A program made the translations under genes and the position numbers. The notes below the pieces were generated by a model, which was not told the DNA's origin, ran no database searches, and was given only the letters and a program-made list of their open reading frames with translations. DNA of 64,000 bases, from contig OZ244066.1 in the NCBI GenBank assembly GCA_965215545.1, forward strand, positions 1,550,001-1,614,000. Reading direction: 5' to 3'. Each line of letters starts with the position of its first letter. The first letter of the stretch is position 1. Shown here one piece after another: positions 9,764 through 18,728 of the stretch. This DNA comes from MPNP01 sp965215545 (GTDB lineage Bacteria; Pseudomonadota; Alphaproteobacteria; Rhodobacterales; Rhodobacteraceae).

Positions 9764-10782
9764 TGGCCCGTCGCTGGGAGGGATGGCGTGCCTTGGGAGT
9801 CATGGCGACAACATCCCTCCAGCGCCTCGCTCCCTATCTGCTGCTGCTCCTGCCTCCGCTGTTGTGGGCCGGGCACATCGTCTTTGCCCGGATCACCATT
9901 GACGAAATCCCACCGGTCCAGCTGTCGCTGTGGCGGTGGACGCTGTCTGTCCTCATCATCCTGCCCCTGACCTGCCGCCCGCTCATATCCCGGTGGCCGA
10001 TCATCCGCCAACGCTGGCGGGGTATCCTCATGCTCTCGACATTCGGTGTTACCTGTTTCAGCTCGGTTCTCTACTACGGCTTGCAGACAACCACCGTCAT
10101 CAACGCCGGGCTCTGGCAGACCCTGTCACCCATCATGATCCTGGTCCTGTCCTGGATGCTGCTGGCCCACCCCATGACTCCGGTCCATCTCGGGGCCGTC
10201 GGGTTGGCTGGACTCGGGGCCGTCATCGTCCTTGCGCAAGGCCATCCCGGTGCCCTGCTGCAGCTCGATTTCGTCTGGGGCGATCTCCTGGTGCTGGTGG
10301 CGACAACCAGTTGGGCGCTGTATTCCACGCTTCTCAAACGGAATCCGCTCCCGTTCACCCCGTTCGAATCGCTCACCATCCAGCTGCTGTTTGCCCTGCC
10401 CGCCCTCACCCTCCTTGCCATCATCGAGGGCCTGATCGTCGGGCCGGCCACGCTCTCCTGGGCGGCTCTCGGCGCTCTGGTCTATATCGGCCCGGTCGCC
10501 GGCGCCCTGGCCCTGGCCCTCTGGATCCGGGGTGTGGCGGAGGTCGGTCCCAACATTGCCGGCATCTACATGAATCTCATCCCGGTCTTTGCCGCCGTCC
10601 TCGGTGTCCTGTTCCTGAGCGAGACCCTGTACGGTTACCATATCGTTGGCATGCTGGCGATCGGGAGCGGGATTGTCCTGACAGCTGGACTTGCCACACC
10701 TGTCCGGCGGCACGGCGGTCCACGGCCCCGTGATGACGCGTCGGCCCCGGGACCCGACGATGGGTCCGGAGATTCCCGATGA
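9763..10782 (+). CDS. EamA/DMT-family exporter
   Basis: 339 residues with ten predicted membrane helices as two EamA repeats (residues about 25-150 and 170-300). Typical features include PPLLWAGHIVFARI in the first helix, the YGLQTTTVINAGLWQTLSPI block and GPVAGALALALWIRGVAEVGPNIAGIYMNLIPVFAAVLGVLFL in the second repeat. It is probably an efflux carrier for an amino acid or metabolite. Overlap with the TRAP permease suggests co-transcription. An internal ATG at 9802 is an alternative start. Confidence 0.9.
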   Translation: MARRWEGWRALGVMATTSLQRLAPYLLLLLPPLLWAGHIVFARITIDEIPPVQLSLWRWTLSVLIILPLTCRPLISRWPIIRQRWRGILMLSTFGVTCFSSVLYYGLQTTTVINAGLWQTLSPIMILVLSWMLLAHPMTPVHLGAVGLAGLGAVIVLAQGHPGALLQLDFVWGDLLVLVATTSWALYSTLLKRNPLPFTPFESLTIQLLFALPALTLLAIIEGLIVGPATLSWAALGALVYIGPVAGALALALWIRGVAEVGPNIAGIYMNLIPVFAAVLGVLFLSETLYGYHIVGMLAIGSGIVLTAGLATPVRRHGGPRPRDDASAPGPDDGSGDSR

Positions 10783-10801
10783 CGACCGTTCGACCGATGA
10801 C

Positions 10802-11986
10802 CTACCGTTCGAGGGCCGGGTAGTCCTCGAAGAGCCGGTTGTGCGTATCATTGCAGCGCACAAAGCGGGTGCAGGCGGGCAGCGAGGCGATGTCGGGCGC
10901 GCCAAGGTAGGTGCAGGCGCTGCGCAGCCCTCCAAAGAGATCACGAATGGTCTCATCAAGCGACGGCCGGTAGGGCAGGAGGACTTCGCGCCCCTCGCTG
11001 GCGCGCCAGAAACCCAGCCCGTCAAAATGCTTCTCGTTGGCGGCCTGGGAACTCATGCCATAGAACTCGACATACTTTTCTTCCGTGATCACCGGCTGGC
11101 CATCCGCATCGAGCTCACGGGAGGCAAAACGGCGGGTGATGATGTCGCCACCGCCTTCCTTGTGGCCGGCCAGCATGCCGCCGAGCATGACAAACGCCGC
11201 GCCAGCGGCCAGGGCCTTGGCCACATCCCCCGGGCCGGTGCACCCCCCATCAGCCACAATCCGGGCTCCGACCGAGGCGGCGGCCTGGCTGCATTCAATC
11301 ACGGCAGAAAACTGGGGGAAGCCCACGCCGGTCTTGATCCGGGTTTCGCAGACGCTGCCGCTGCCGATTCCCACCTTGACCAGGTCGGCGCCGGCATGCA
11401 CAAGCAACAGCACCTGTTCGGGCGTGACCACATTGCCGGCGATGATGACCAGATCGGGAAACTCGGCCCGGAACTGATCGACAAACCGGACAAACCGGGC
11501 GGTATGGCCATTGGCGACATCAAGGCAGACGTATTTCAGGCCGGCATCGGCCGCCATCACGGTCCGGAATGTGTCAAGATCCGTCCCCCGCAGACCGACC
11601 GTGATCGCACAGAAATCGCTGCGGCGCGGGTCCTCGCGATAGAACTCCAGAAGTTCGTCACTCGAATAGGTCTTGGCCAGGCAGGTGAAAATCCCATGGG
11701 TCATGAGCACCCTGGCCATGGTGAGTGACCCCACGCCGTCCATGTTGGCAGCCATGATCGGCACGCCGTGATACGCGATGCCATCCCCACGGTCGAAAGG
11801 CTGGCGGGTTGCCAGTTGAACATCCTTGCGGCTGGCCACCGGTGTGTTGGTGCCCGGCACCATCAGGACATTGTTGTAGTCGAGCTTGATGTCACCGACC
11901 TCATCCATCGAGGCATCATGCCGCCCGGCCCGAATCGCCGTGACCGTCTGACCGTGGTCAAAATTCAGGTTCTCTTGCAGTTGCAT
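10802..11986 (-). CDS. guaC: GMP reductase
   Basis: 394 residues in the IMP dehydrogenase/GMP reductase TIM-barrel family. IKLDYNNVLMVPG opens the domain, and the catalytic loop GIGSGSVCETRIKTG carries the nucleophile (Cys213 of the long form), followed by GVGFPQFSAVIEC, DGGCTGPGDVAKAL and YGMSSQAA, which resemble GuaC rather than GuaB. No CBS domains are visible, also in keeping with GuaC. It converts GMP to IMP with NADPH. A start at 11908 would trim 26 residues and fit family length better. Convergent with the EamA gene. Confidence 0.9.
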   Translation of the reverse strand: MQLQENLNFDHGQTVTAIRAGRHDASMDEVGDIKLDYNNVLMVPGTNTPVASRKDVQLATRQPFDRGDGIAYHGVPIMAANMDGVGSLTMARVLMTHGIFTCLAKTYSSDELLEFYREDPRRSDFCAITVGLRGTDLDTFRTVMAADAGLKYVCLDVANGHTARFVRFVDQFRAEFPDLVIIAGNVVTPEQVLLLVHAGADLVKVGIGSGSVCETRIKTGVGFPQFSAVIECSQAAASVGARIVADGGCTGPGDVAKALAAGAAFVMLGGMLAGHKEGGGDIITRRFASRELDADGQPVITEEKYVEFYGMSSQAANEKHFDGLGFWRASEGREVLLPYRPSLDETIRDLFGGLRSACTYLGAPDIASLPACTRFVRCNDTHNRLFEDYPALER

Positions 11987-12388
11987 CCCATGCCCGTCCA
12001 GTGCCCGTGCCTGTCGTCAGTGCGTGCAAAACCATATGCGGCTGTCAGGGCACGATCACCAGAGCGTCAGGATCATTGCGTCCCGGCCTGCCTCGGATGA
12101 CCAATCAGTCCCTGTCAATCTGCAGGGCCGGATCCGTGTCCGGCCTCAACGTCCCCCATCCGTCTTGCAACGATTCATTAGCAGTCATCCGGAGCATAGC
12201 AAACTGGAAATTCGGGCAACGCCTCACCTTGACAACCAACCCTTCCCCCGGACCACGCCATCCACGACAAGGGCCCATGATCCATTCGCTTGGGCCCATC
12301 ATCAGATGCCCCCAATGGCATGAGCTTTCATTGGTGAATCGTAACTGTTCAGGTTCCTGAACCGGGCATGTCTGGCCCGCAAGGCGAC
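11987..12388. other. Intergenic stretch upstream of guaC
   Basis: No gene seen. It must contain the guaC promoter. Near its far end is an interrupted palindrome, AACTGTTCAGG-TT-CCTGAACC at 12343-12363, closely matching a palindrome after ybjQ at 26153-26176. The region then runs directly into an IS66 remnant. Confidence 0.5.
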
Positions 12389-12763
12389 TCAGGGCACCGC
12401 AAGCCGCTTGATGCGTTCGTCTGGTGATACCTGCAGTGTCACCAGCCGGGTCCAGTCCTGCCGGCGGGCCGTGTCCAGCACGGCGTGGTGCCGGGCCCCT
12501 TCGGTGCTCCGGCAACTGCCGGCGACCGTCTGCTAGACCTTGAGCGGGCGCAGGGCTCGCTCGGCTTCATTGTTGGTCGCCGGAACCGTCGGGTCACGGG
12601 CCAACCGCCGGAGTCCCTCCCGGTTGGCCCCGAGCCGCAGGACCCGGGTGTGGTCCTGGCGTCGCCTCTTCCGGCCCCGGCGGGCTCCGCTCTGCTGGCA
12701 ATTGACGATATTGGGCTGCCAAGGGGCTGAAAAGCGGCACGGATGGGCAGAAGACGGGGTCAC
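12389..12763 (-). pseudogene. IS66-family transposase, C-terminal remnant
   Basis: The minus strand reads GLRRLARDPTVPATNNEAERALRPLKV, then an in-frame TAG, then QTVAGSCRSTEGARHHAVLD and a short tail to a stop. The DP.VP.TNNEAERALRPLK block is the conserved IS66 transposase C-terminus, where the conserved glutamate of the DDE triad lies. The rest of the transposase is missing, so this is a dead fragment left by an old insertion between guaC and the toxin-antitoxin genes. Confidence 0.8.
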
Positions 12764-12770
12764 CGAGCGT
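12674..12770 (+). repeat. Repeat copy 1, shared with 14643-14729
   Basis: About 90 bp beginning GCCCCGGCGGGCT and ending with GGCACGGATGGGCAGAAGACGGGGTC and a few more bases. It recurs at 14643-14729 in the same orientation with roughly 85 percent identity by eye. Both copies abut transposase remnants (IS66 here, IS30 there), so the repeat is probably part of a mobile element that contributed to the insert inside the ribosomal operon. Confidence 0.6.
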
Positions 12771-12917
12771 CAACCCTCGCTCGGGCTTCGCCCTCCCTCC
12801 GGTTGACGCTCGATCGTTGCACTTCAGAGTGGCAGTGGGGACATGAAACATCAGCTTCCCCGCGACGGAGTCTGGGTCCATCTCCAACAGGTTGTTGGCC
12901 GGAAGGAGGAGGGGAGG

Positions 12918-13427
12918 TCAGAGCTTGAGTTGCTCGAAGGTTCGGAGCGGGAGGTAGAGGCTCAGCGGCCGCGACGGGAAGGGCACGAAGCCGTACCGCT
13001 CATAGAACGCGCTGGCGCGCTGGTGCAGTGCATCGACCACTACGGCATAGACGCCGATGGTGTCGCCCGCGTGGACCACCCGACGGATCGCGTCGAGCAG
13101 CAGGACCTCGCCGAGCCCGCTGCCCTGGCTGCGAAGATTGACGGCCAGCCGCCCGATGACCGCCGCTGGCACCGGATAATGCGGCAGGCGCCTCGCCACT
13201 TCCGCCGGCAGGTCGTCCCTCTCGAAGCTCGCCGCGCTCAACGTGTAGTAGCCGGCGACCTGTCCGGACAGGTGCGCGTGCGCGACGAAAACCTGCGCGA
13301 CGCGCCGCCTTGCGTCCTGGGAAGCCTGCCGGCGGATATAGCGGTCCAGCGACGGCTCTCCGCAGGAGAAGGACGCGCGGTCGTGATGCGTTCCAAGCGG
13401 CTCGACCGTCAGCGGTGCCTCATCCAC
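12918..13427 (-). CDS. GNAT-family acetyltransferase toxin (TacT-like)
   Basis: 169 residues. The acetyl-CoA site is visible as NLRSQGSGLGEVLL (R/Q-x-x-G-x-G/A type), and FYERYGFVPFPSRPLSLYLPL matches the C-terminal part of GNAT proteins paired with DUF1778 antitoxins, which acetylate the amino acid on charged tRNAs. The gene starts inside the upstream antitoxin (8-nt overlap), the standard layout. Toxicity is inferred from family and pairing, not shown here. Confidence 0.88.
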   Translation of the reverse strand: MDEAPLTVEPLGTHHDRASFSCGEPSLDRYIRRQASQDARRRVAQVFVAHAHLSGQVAGYYTLSAASFERDDLPAEVARRLPHYPVPAAVIGRLAVNLRSQGSGLGEVLLLDAIRRVVHAGDTIGVYAVVVDALHQRASAFYERYGFVPFPSRPLSLYLPLRTFEQLKL

Positions 13428-13704
13428 CGATGCGCTCGCGGTAGCGGCGCGCGGCCCGCTTCAGCGCCGCGTTCGGCGCGGGCGGGTTGAGCAGCGCGTC
13501 ATGGAAGGCATCCCAATCCGTCGCCGGGAGCACGATCCGCTCGCGCGTCTCGATCACCCGCTCGGCGGCGGCCACGGCGTTGCGCAGCATGAAACGGCTG
13601 ACCGTGGTTTCCTCGTAGGCCGCCGCGCGTTCGATCTTGCGCTTGCTTCTTGCGTCGAGGCGCAGGTGGACGCGCTCGTGCTTCGTCTCGGCAGTTTCGG
13701 CCAT
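13420..13704 (-). CDS. DUF1778 antitoxin (TacA-like)
   Basis: 94 residues from the ATG at 13704; the open frame upstream is not family-like. RVHLRLDARSKRKIERAAAYEETTVSRFML is the ribbon-helix-helix DNA-binding region of DUF1778, and the C-terminal part (about residues 50-94) would wrap the toxin. It should neutralise the GNAT toxin and autorepress the operon. Together the two genes form a stabilisation module within the insert. Confidence 0.88.
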   Translation of the reverse strand: MAETAETKHERVHLRLDARSKRKIERAAAYEETTVSRFMLRNAVAAAERVIETRERIVLPATDWDAFHDALLNPPAPNAALKRAARRYRERIGG

Positions 13705-14220
13705 TAAGATGTCTCCTGCGTGAGAAGGCGATGGACATATACATATGCACCATAACGGCGTACATTGCAAGCGTGTCGGCACACAAACAGCAATTCGGGA
13801 TCTGCGACTGATCCGGACGGAAACCCGTCATAAGGGAGATTGCCGCAAAATGCGGGGCAATTCAGGCCGCCATTCGGGTTTCTGCGTGGGTTGCCAGGCC
13901 GGGATACCAGTGTTCGAATGTGCCACGCAGGGCGTCATCGAGAGTTCGCGTCCGGGTCTGAAGCATGAGGCGAGCTCCCTGTTTTGACCAGCGCATCTGC
14001 TGTTTCTTCGCGAAACGTTTTCCGACAACCGTATTGGGGTGGGTTCAGGAAAGATCCTACATTAAGGAATTTTCTGTGCCTTTTCAGCCCCGTGCCACTC
14101 GGAAGCACAACGCTCGCCGCGGAGCCGGTTCGCCCTGTGCGGACCGGCCCGGTTGCCCGGCGGGGTCGATGCCACGGGGCCCGATGGCCGCCCCAGTCTC
14201 GACAAGACCAGCCGGCGACG
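13705..14220. other. Stretch between toxin-antitoxin genes and IS30 remnant
   Basis: No gene I can support. The first 60 bases should contain the antitoxin promoter. The stretch around 13980-14090 is locally AT-richer than the rest of the insert and codes for nothing recognisable in either direction. The far end grades into the IS30 remnant. Confidence 0.4.
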
Positions 14221-14538
14221 GTCAGGCCATCGCGCCCCACCCCCTGACCGCTGCCGAACGAGGCCAGATTGATGCGTTCCGGACACGCGGCCTGTCCCAG
14301 GCCGCCATCGCTCATGAACTCCGCCGCCACCCCGCCACCATCAGCCGTGAGCGCACCCGCAACCGGGGCCAGCGTCTGGCGACCACCCGCCGTCAGGCCG
14401 CTTCCGCCACCCCCCCGGCGGTGGACGTCGGCCAGCGCCGCCCGCATCGCCGCCGACCGCGCCAGGACCCGGAGTCCCGAACCGATCGCCGGTCGGGCCC
14501 GCAGGGACGACCGTCCCAGGGTCGGTCGCCCAGCATGA
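14221..14538 (+). pseudogene. IS30-family transposase, N-terminal remnant
   Basis: One frame reads LTAAERGQIDAFRTRGLSQ and then AAIAHELRRHPATISRE, the helix-turn-helix N-terminus of IS30 transposases. A frameshift later, the other frame reads EPIAGRARRDDRPRVGRP, matching the following SPEQIAGRxR segment. The catalytic domain is absent. A truncated and frameshifted insertion sequence. Confidence 0.75.
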
Positions 14539-14642
14539 TCACCTGATGGGGGCGCGACCCATCCATCCGGGCCGACAAGCGGCCCAGGGGCCGTAGCGTC
14601 CCGTGCAGGCGATCCTGCGGCCACCCCGTATTCCTCTCTCCT

Positions 14643-14729
14643 GCCCCGGCGGGCTGCGCTCTGCTGGCGATTGACGCGATGGGGCCGACACGCGGCACGG
14701 ATGGGCAAAAGACGGGGTCGCCGAACGTT
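14643..14729 (+). repeat. Repeat copy 2, shared with 12674-12770
   Basis: Second copy of the repeat described at 12674, beginning GCCCCGGCGGGCTGCGC, with one shortened internal segment. It lies just after the IS30 remnant and about 130 bp before the HipB gene, marking a probable end of a former element. Confidence 0.6.
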
Positions 14730-14856
14730 GGGCACGGCTGGCGGATTCGGGTGATGAGGTTGTGGACTCAGAGGAAGGCGAAGCCGTTGACTGATGCCTG
14801 ATTTGTCTTATAAAACAAACAACAATCCGCTTATTGATTGCTGGATAAGACAGATA

Positions 14857-15204
14857 ATGAAAACTCTTGCGACACAGGCACTTCCGAGAGCCGCCAGGCA
14901 AGCCCTTGTCAAACTGGGTACAGACATTGCAGTTGCCCGCAAGAAACGTCGTATCTCGACAGTGTCCATGGCTGAGCGTGCATTCATCAGTCGTGGTACC
15001 CTCTACAAGGTCGAGCGTGGTGACCCATCGGTCTCGATTGGCATCTACGCTGCCGTCTTGGCCATGCTGGGGCTTGCCGATCGTCTCGCGCAAACAGCCG
15101 ACCGCCGTGCTGATTCCCTGGGACTGGATATTGACGAGGATCGACTGCCCAAGAAAGTGCAACCACGTCGCCGGATCGGAAAACGCCATGACCGACACAA
15201 TTGA
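14857..15204 (+). CDS. hipB: HipB-like XRE-family antitoxin
   Basis: 115 residues from the ATG at 14857 (MKTLATQALPRAARQALVKL...). A helix-turn-helix is visible as STVSMAERAFISRGTLYKVERGDPSVSI, typical of XRE/Cro repressors paired with HipA kinases. It should bind its own operator and hold HipA inactive. Upstream sequence (14800-14850) is AT-rich for this genome and is the likely promoter. The HipA start lies inside its 3' end. The frame is open up to 14794, so a longer N-terminus is possible. Confidence 0.82.
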   Translation: MKTLATQALPRAARQALVKLGTDIAVARKKRRISTVSMAERAFISRGTLYKVERGDPSVSIGIYAAVLAMLGLADRLAQTADRRADSLGLDIDEDRLPKKVQPRRRIGKRHDRHN

Positions 15205-16426
15205 GGTCTTTGTCGATCATGACGGAGAGACGCTCCTTGTTGGTCGGTGCCATTATATGGCCAAGCGGTACGGCCAGAGTTCGGTTTTCGAGTACGCCGA
15301 TGCGTGGTTCAGCCGCACTGATGCTTTCGCCCTGGACCCGGCAAACCTGCCGCTGGAACACAGGCAGATCTACACATCATCCAACAATTCTGCCCTGCCG
15401 GGTGCGTTGCGCGACACTGCACCGGACCGCTGGGGTCAGCAACTGATACGGCGTGCCTTTCGCAAGGCCAGCGAGCAGCGCGCCTTGTCCGAGATTGACT
15501 ATCTTCTTGCCATCAATGATCAAACGAGAATCGGCGCGCTTCGGTGCCGCCGGGAGGGTGAAGAGGCCTTCGGCCACAAGATCGGCCGTTACCGAGTGCC
15601 TCCCCTGGTTCGTCTATCGGCTCTCCTCGACGCAGCTGATGCGGTGCTGTCCAGCACTGAAACTGCTGAAGACCTGAAGCTCCTGCTGAACGAGGGCTCG
15701 CCGCTCGGCGGCGCGCGCCCCAAATCAGCTGTCGTCGACGATGACGGCCGCCTGGCAATTGCCAAGTTTCCAAAAAACGACGACGACCGCAGCATCCCGC
15801 ATGGCGAAGTGTTGGCCATGAAGCTGGCCGCTGCCGCCGGCATCAATGTTGCTCGGGCAACACTGCTCAACGTGGCCGGCCGCCCGGTTTCACTCATCAC
15901 GCGGTTCGATCGCGATCAAGACCGAAGGATCCCGTTTATTTCCGCCATGACCCTTCTTGGGCTTACCGATGGTGACAATGCGACCTACACAGACATTGCG
16001 GAAGTCATCCGGATGTATTCGAGCGCACCCATGGCCGACCTGCATGAGATGTGGAAGAGGATCGTATTTAACGTCATGGTCAGCAATCTCGACGATCACC
16101 TGCGTAACCATGGTTTCCTGTATGATCATGACAATCAATGGCGCCTTGCACCGGCCTATGACCTGAACCCGGTACCGTTGACCGAGAAGGAGCGGGAGCT
16201 GACGACATGGATTTCGGAGGAAGGGCCTGAAGCGAACCTTGATCTTGCCCGCAACGCTGCACGATACTTTGCGCTCGACAGGGTCCGTGCCGATGCCATC
16301 ATCAATGAAGTCGCGACTGCATTGGATGGATGGAAGGACATCGCGCGGGAACTCGGGATGAGCGCATCGGATTTCCCGGTCTATGCCACCGCAATCCGGA
16401 AAAGCGGGCTGGACATCATGGATTGA
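15188..16426 (+). CDS. hipA: HipA-family serine/threonine kinase toxin
   Basis: 412 residues. GSPLGGARPKSAV is the glycine-rich/ATP-site loop, LAIAKFPK supplies the conserved lysine, and the catalytic and metal-binding region reads SNLDDHLRNHGFLYD followed by LAPAYDLNPVP. HipA kinases phosphorylate glutamyl-tRNA synthetase or related targets and cause dormancy; the target here is unknown. It overlaps hipB by 17 nt. This is the last gene before the ribosomal operon resumes. Confidence 0.92.
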   Translation: MTDTIEVFVDHDGETLLVGRCHYMAKRYGQSSVFEYADAWFSRTDAFALDPANLPLEHRQIYTSSNNSALPGALRDTAPDRWGQQLIRRAFRKASEQRALSEIDYLLAINDQTRIGALRCRREGEEAFGHKIGRYRVPPLVRLSALLDAADAVLSSTETAEDLKLLLNEGSPLGGARPKSAVVDDDGRLAIAKFPKNDDDRSIPHGEVLAMKLAAAAGINVARATLLNVAGRPVSLITRFDRDQDRRIPFISAMTLLGLTDGDNATYTDIAEVIRMYSSAPMADLHEMWKRIVFNVMVSNLDDHLRNHGFLYDHDNQWRLAPAYDLNPVPLTEKERELTTWISEEGPEANLDLARNAARYFALDRVRADAIINEVATALDGWKDIARELGMSASDFPVYATAIRKSGLDIMD

Positions 16427-16715
16427 CCTGCCCCCGTCGAAGCTGAAGACACCGACATCGTCATCGAGGAATACTTCCACATAAATTCCGAAACCTGCGG
16501 TGCCAGGCATTTCAATCCGACCCACGAACTTTTTTCGCGGTGGCATTGCGATGAGGGGGCAGATCTGCTAGGGGCGCTTGCTGCGGGCCACGTCAGCTCG
16601 CCATAGCCTCTTGTCGCAATCCAGATGCTCTTTTGGGTGTCGGTGTCGGTGGGATGAATTTTTGTCGTGGATCGGCCCGGCAGTCGATTGGAAATGGTGA
16701 TCAGGAGAGACCCGC
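16427..16715. other. Spacer between hipA and rpsM
   Basis: No convincing gene. On the minus strand a short run reads KFVGRIEMPGTAGFGIYVEV before losing sense, perhaps a small remnant. Because the alpha part of the ribosomal operon is cut off from its normal upstream promoter, this 289-bp stretch must supply a promoter for rpsM-rpsK-rpoA-rplQ. A GGAGAGAC ribosome-binding region lies just before rpsM. Confidence 0.45.
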
Positions 16716-17084
16716 ATGGCACGGATCGCAGGGGTGAATATACCAACCGGCAAACGGGTTCCCATTGCGCTCACCAGCATCTATGGCATCGGTCATGCCA
16801 CGGCCCGGACCATCTGTACCCAGGTGGGGATTGAGCCTTCCAAACGCGTGAATGAACTCTCTGACCGCGAGGTCATGTCATTGCGCGAACATATCGATGG
16901 CAACTGCCGTGTCGAGGGTGACCTGCGGCGTGAGGTGCAGATGAACATCAAGCGCCTGATGGATCTCGGGTGTTACCGGGGACTGCGGCACCGTCGCAAA
17001 CTGCCGGTCCGCGGGCAACGCACCCATACCAATGCCCGCACCCGCAAGGGCCGCGCCATCGCGATTGCCGGCAAGAAGAAATAG
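16716..17084 (+). CDS. rpsM: 30S ribosomal protein S13
   Basis: 122 residues starting MARIAGVNIPTGKRVPIALT, with TSIYGIGHATARTIC and the C-terminal GLRHRRKLPVRGQRTHTNARTRKG tail that reaches toward tRNA. Standard S13 length. It normally follows adk directly; here it begins a new block after the insert. Confidence 0.98.
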   Translation: MARIAGVNIPTGKRVPIALTSIYGIGHATARTICTQVGIEPSKRVNELSDREVMSLREHIDGNCRVEGDLRREVQMNIKRLMDLGCYRGLRHRRKLPVRGQRTHTNARTRKGRAIAIAGKKK

Positions 17085-17099
17085 CCAGGAGGAAGTGGC

Positions 17100-17489
17100 G
17101 TGAAACGTGACAAATCCCGCCTGCGCCGCAGGGAACGCAAGAATATCGCCATTGGGGTGGCGCATGTCAGCTCGTCTTTCAACAACACCAAGATCCTGAT
17201 CTCGGATATCCAGGGCAACGCCATTGCCTGGTCGAGTGCCGGCACAGTCGGTTACAAGGGATCACGCAAGTCAACACCCTATGCTGCCCAGCTGGCTGCG
17301 GAAGATGTCGGTCGCAAGGCCATGGAACATGGGGTCAAGACCCTTGAGGTCCAGGTCCAGGGGCCGGGATCCGGTCGGGAAAGCGCTCTCAGGGCGCTGG
17401 CGGCAGTCGGGTTCACCATCACCTCAATCAAGGATGTCACACCCATTGCGCATAACGGGTGCCGGCCTCCAAAGCGCAGGAGGGTGTGA
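17100..17489 (+). CDS. rpsK: 30S ribosomal protein S11
   Basis: 129 residues from a GTG start behind an AGGAGG site. Family core GVAHVSSSFNNTKILISD, GTVGYKGSRKSTPYAAQLAAE and the C-terminal DVTPIAHNGCRPPKRRRV are all intact. S11 lines the mRNA exit channel on the platform. Confidence 0.98.
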   Translation: MKRDKSRLRRRERKNIAIGVAHVSSSFNNTKILISDIQGNAIAWSSAGTVGYKGSRKSTPYAAQLAAEDVGRKAMEHGVKTLEVQVQGPGSGRESALRALAAVGFTITSIKDVTPIAHNGCRPPKRRRV

Positions 17490-17639
17490 GCGGACCCCCT
17501 GCCAGGCGACCATGGACCGCCGGGGCCCGGACTGCGCCCGCAGACCCCGGGATGTCAACGAGTCCCCGATTGAAGCACTGACAGACTCATTGGCAGGATC
17601 GCGAATCATTGGCATGACCGAAGATCACGGAGACGAGAA

Positions 17640-18659
17640 TTGCTGATACAGAATCAATGGGATGGACTGTCCCGGCCGGCGACCCAGGAAAGGACCGGCA
17701 TCAACGAGAATGAATCGGAAATCATCCTCTCTCCCCTTGAGCGGGGATATGGACAGACGCTGGGCAACTCACTGCGTCGGGTCCTGCTCTCATCGATTAT
17801 GGGTGCGGCCATCACCGGTGTCCGCATCGAGGGAGTCAAGCATGAGTTCTCCTCGATCCAGGGTGTCCGTGAGGACGTGATCGACATCCTGCTCAACCTC
17901 AAGGAGGTTGTCATCAAGATGTCGACCGAGGGACCCAAACGACTGATGCTGCGCTCGGATCAGGCCGGGGCTGTGACCGCCGGCATGATCAAGTCGGTCT
18001 CCGGTGTTGAAATCCTCAACAAGCGCCATGTGATCTGTCACCTCAATCGGGACTCCACCATCGAGATGGAGTTGACGGTCAACACCGGTCGTGGCTATGT
18101 CCCGGCTGAGCAGAACAAACCGGCCGAGACAATCGTCGGCTTCATCCCGGTGGACTCGATCTTTTCCCCGGTCCGGCGGGTGTCCTACAACGTGCAGGCG
18201 ACCCGGGCCGACCAGCGCCTCGATCATGACCGGCTGAACATGAAGGTCGAGACGGATGGGTCAATCACGCCCCGGGATGCTGTGGCCTTTGCCGCCCGGA
18301 TCCTGCAGGAGCATCTCAACCGGCTGATCAATTTCGATGAGCCGGAACTGATTGATGTCCAGCCGACCGAGGAAAAACAGGTCTTCATTCGCGAATTGCT
18401 GGCCAAGGTCGAGCATCTGGACCTGACAGTCCGCTCGCAGAACTGTCTCAAGAACGAAAATATCGTCTATGTGGGCGATCTGGTCCAGAAGTCCGAGCAG
18501 GACATGCTCCGGACACCGAATTTCGGTCGCAAGTCCCTCAATGAAATCAAGGAAACCCTGTCGCGGATGAATTTGAGTCTGGGCATGGAAACGCCGGACT
18601 GGCCCCCGGATGATGTCGAGGAACAGGCCAAGAAATACGCCAGGGAGCAGAGCCGTTGA
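17640..18659 (+). CDS. rpoA: RNA polymerase alpha subunit
   Basis: 339 residues from a TTG start with an upstream GGAGACGAG site; no in-frame ATG gives a sensible N-terminus. N-terminal dimerisation domain: LERGYGQTLGNSLRRVLLSS; C-terminal domain (from about residue 250): ELLAKVEHLDLTVRSQNCLKNENI and the NFGRKSLNEIKETL helix-hairpin-helix that contacts UP elements. A 150-nt spacer separates it from rpsK. Confidence 0.98.
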   Translation: MLIQNQWDGLSRPATQERTGINENESEIILSPLERGYGQTLGNSLRRVLLSSIMGAAITGVRIEGVKHEFSSIQGVREDVIDILLNLKEVVIKMSTEGPKRLMLRSDQAGAVTAGMIKSVSGVEILNKRHVICHLNRDSTIEMELTVNTGRGYVPAEQNKPAETIVGFIPVDSIFSPVRRVSYNVQATRADQRLDHDRLNMKVETDGSITPRDAVAFAARILQEHLNRLINFDEPELIDVQPTEEKQVFIRELLAKVEHLDLTVRSQNCLKNENIVYVGDLVQKSEQDMLRTPNFGRKSLNEIKETLSRMNLSLGMETPDWPPDDVEEQAKKYAREQSR

Positions 18660-18728
18660 TCGGGACATGGCTGGCCTGAGGGTTGGGGTGGAACAGGTCG
18701 GCAGTCTGCCAACGAGGGAGAATGAACC

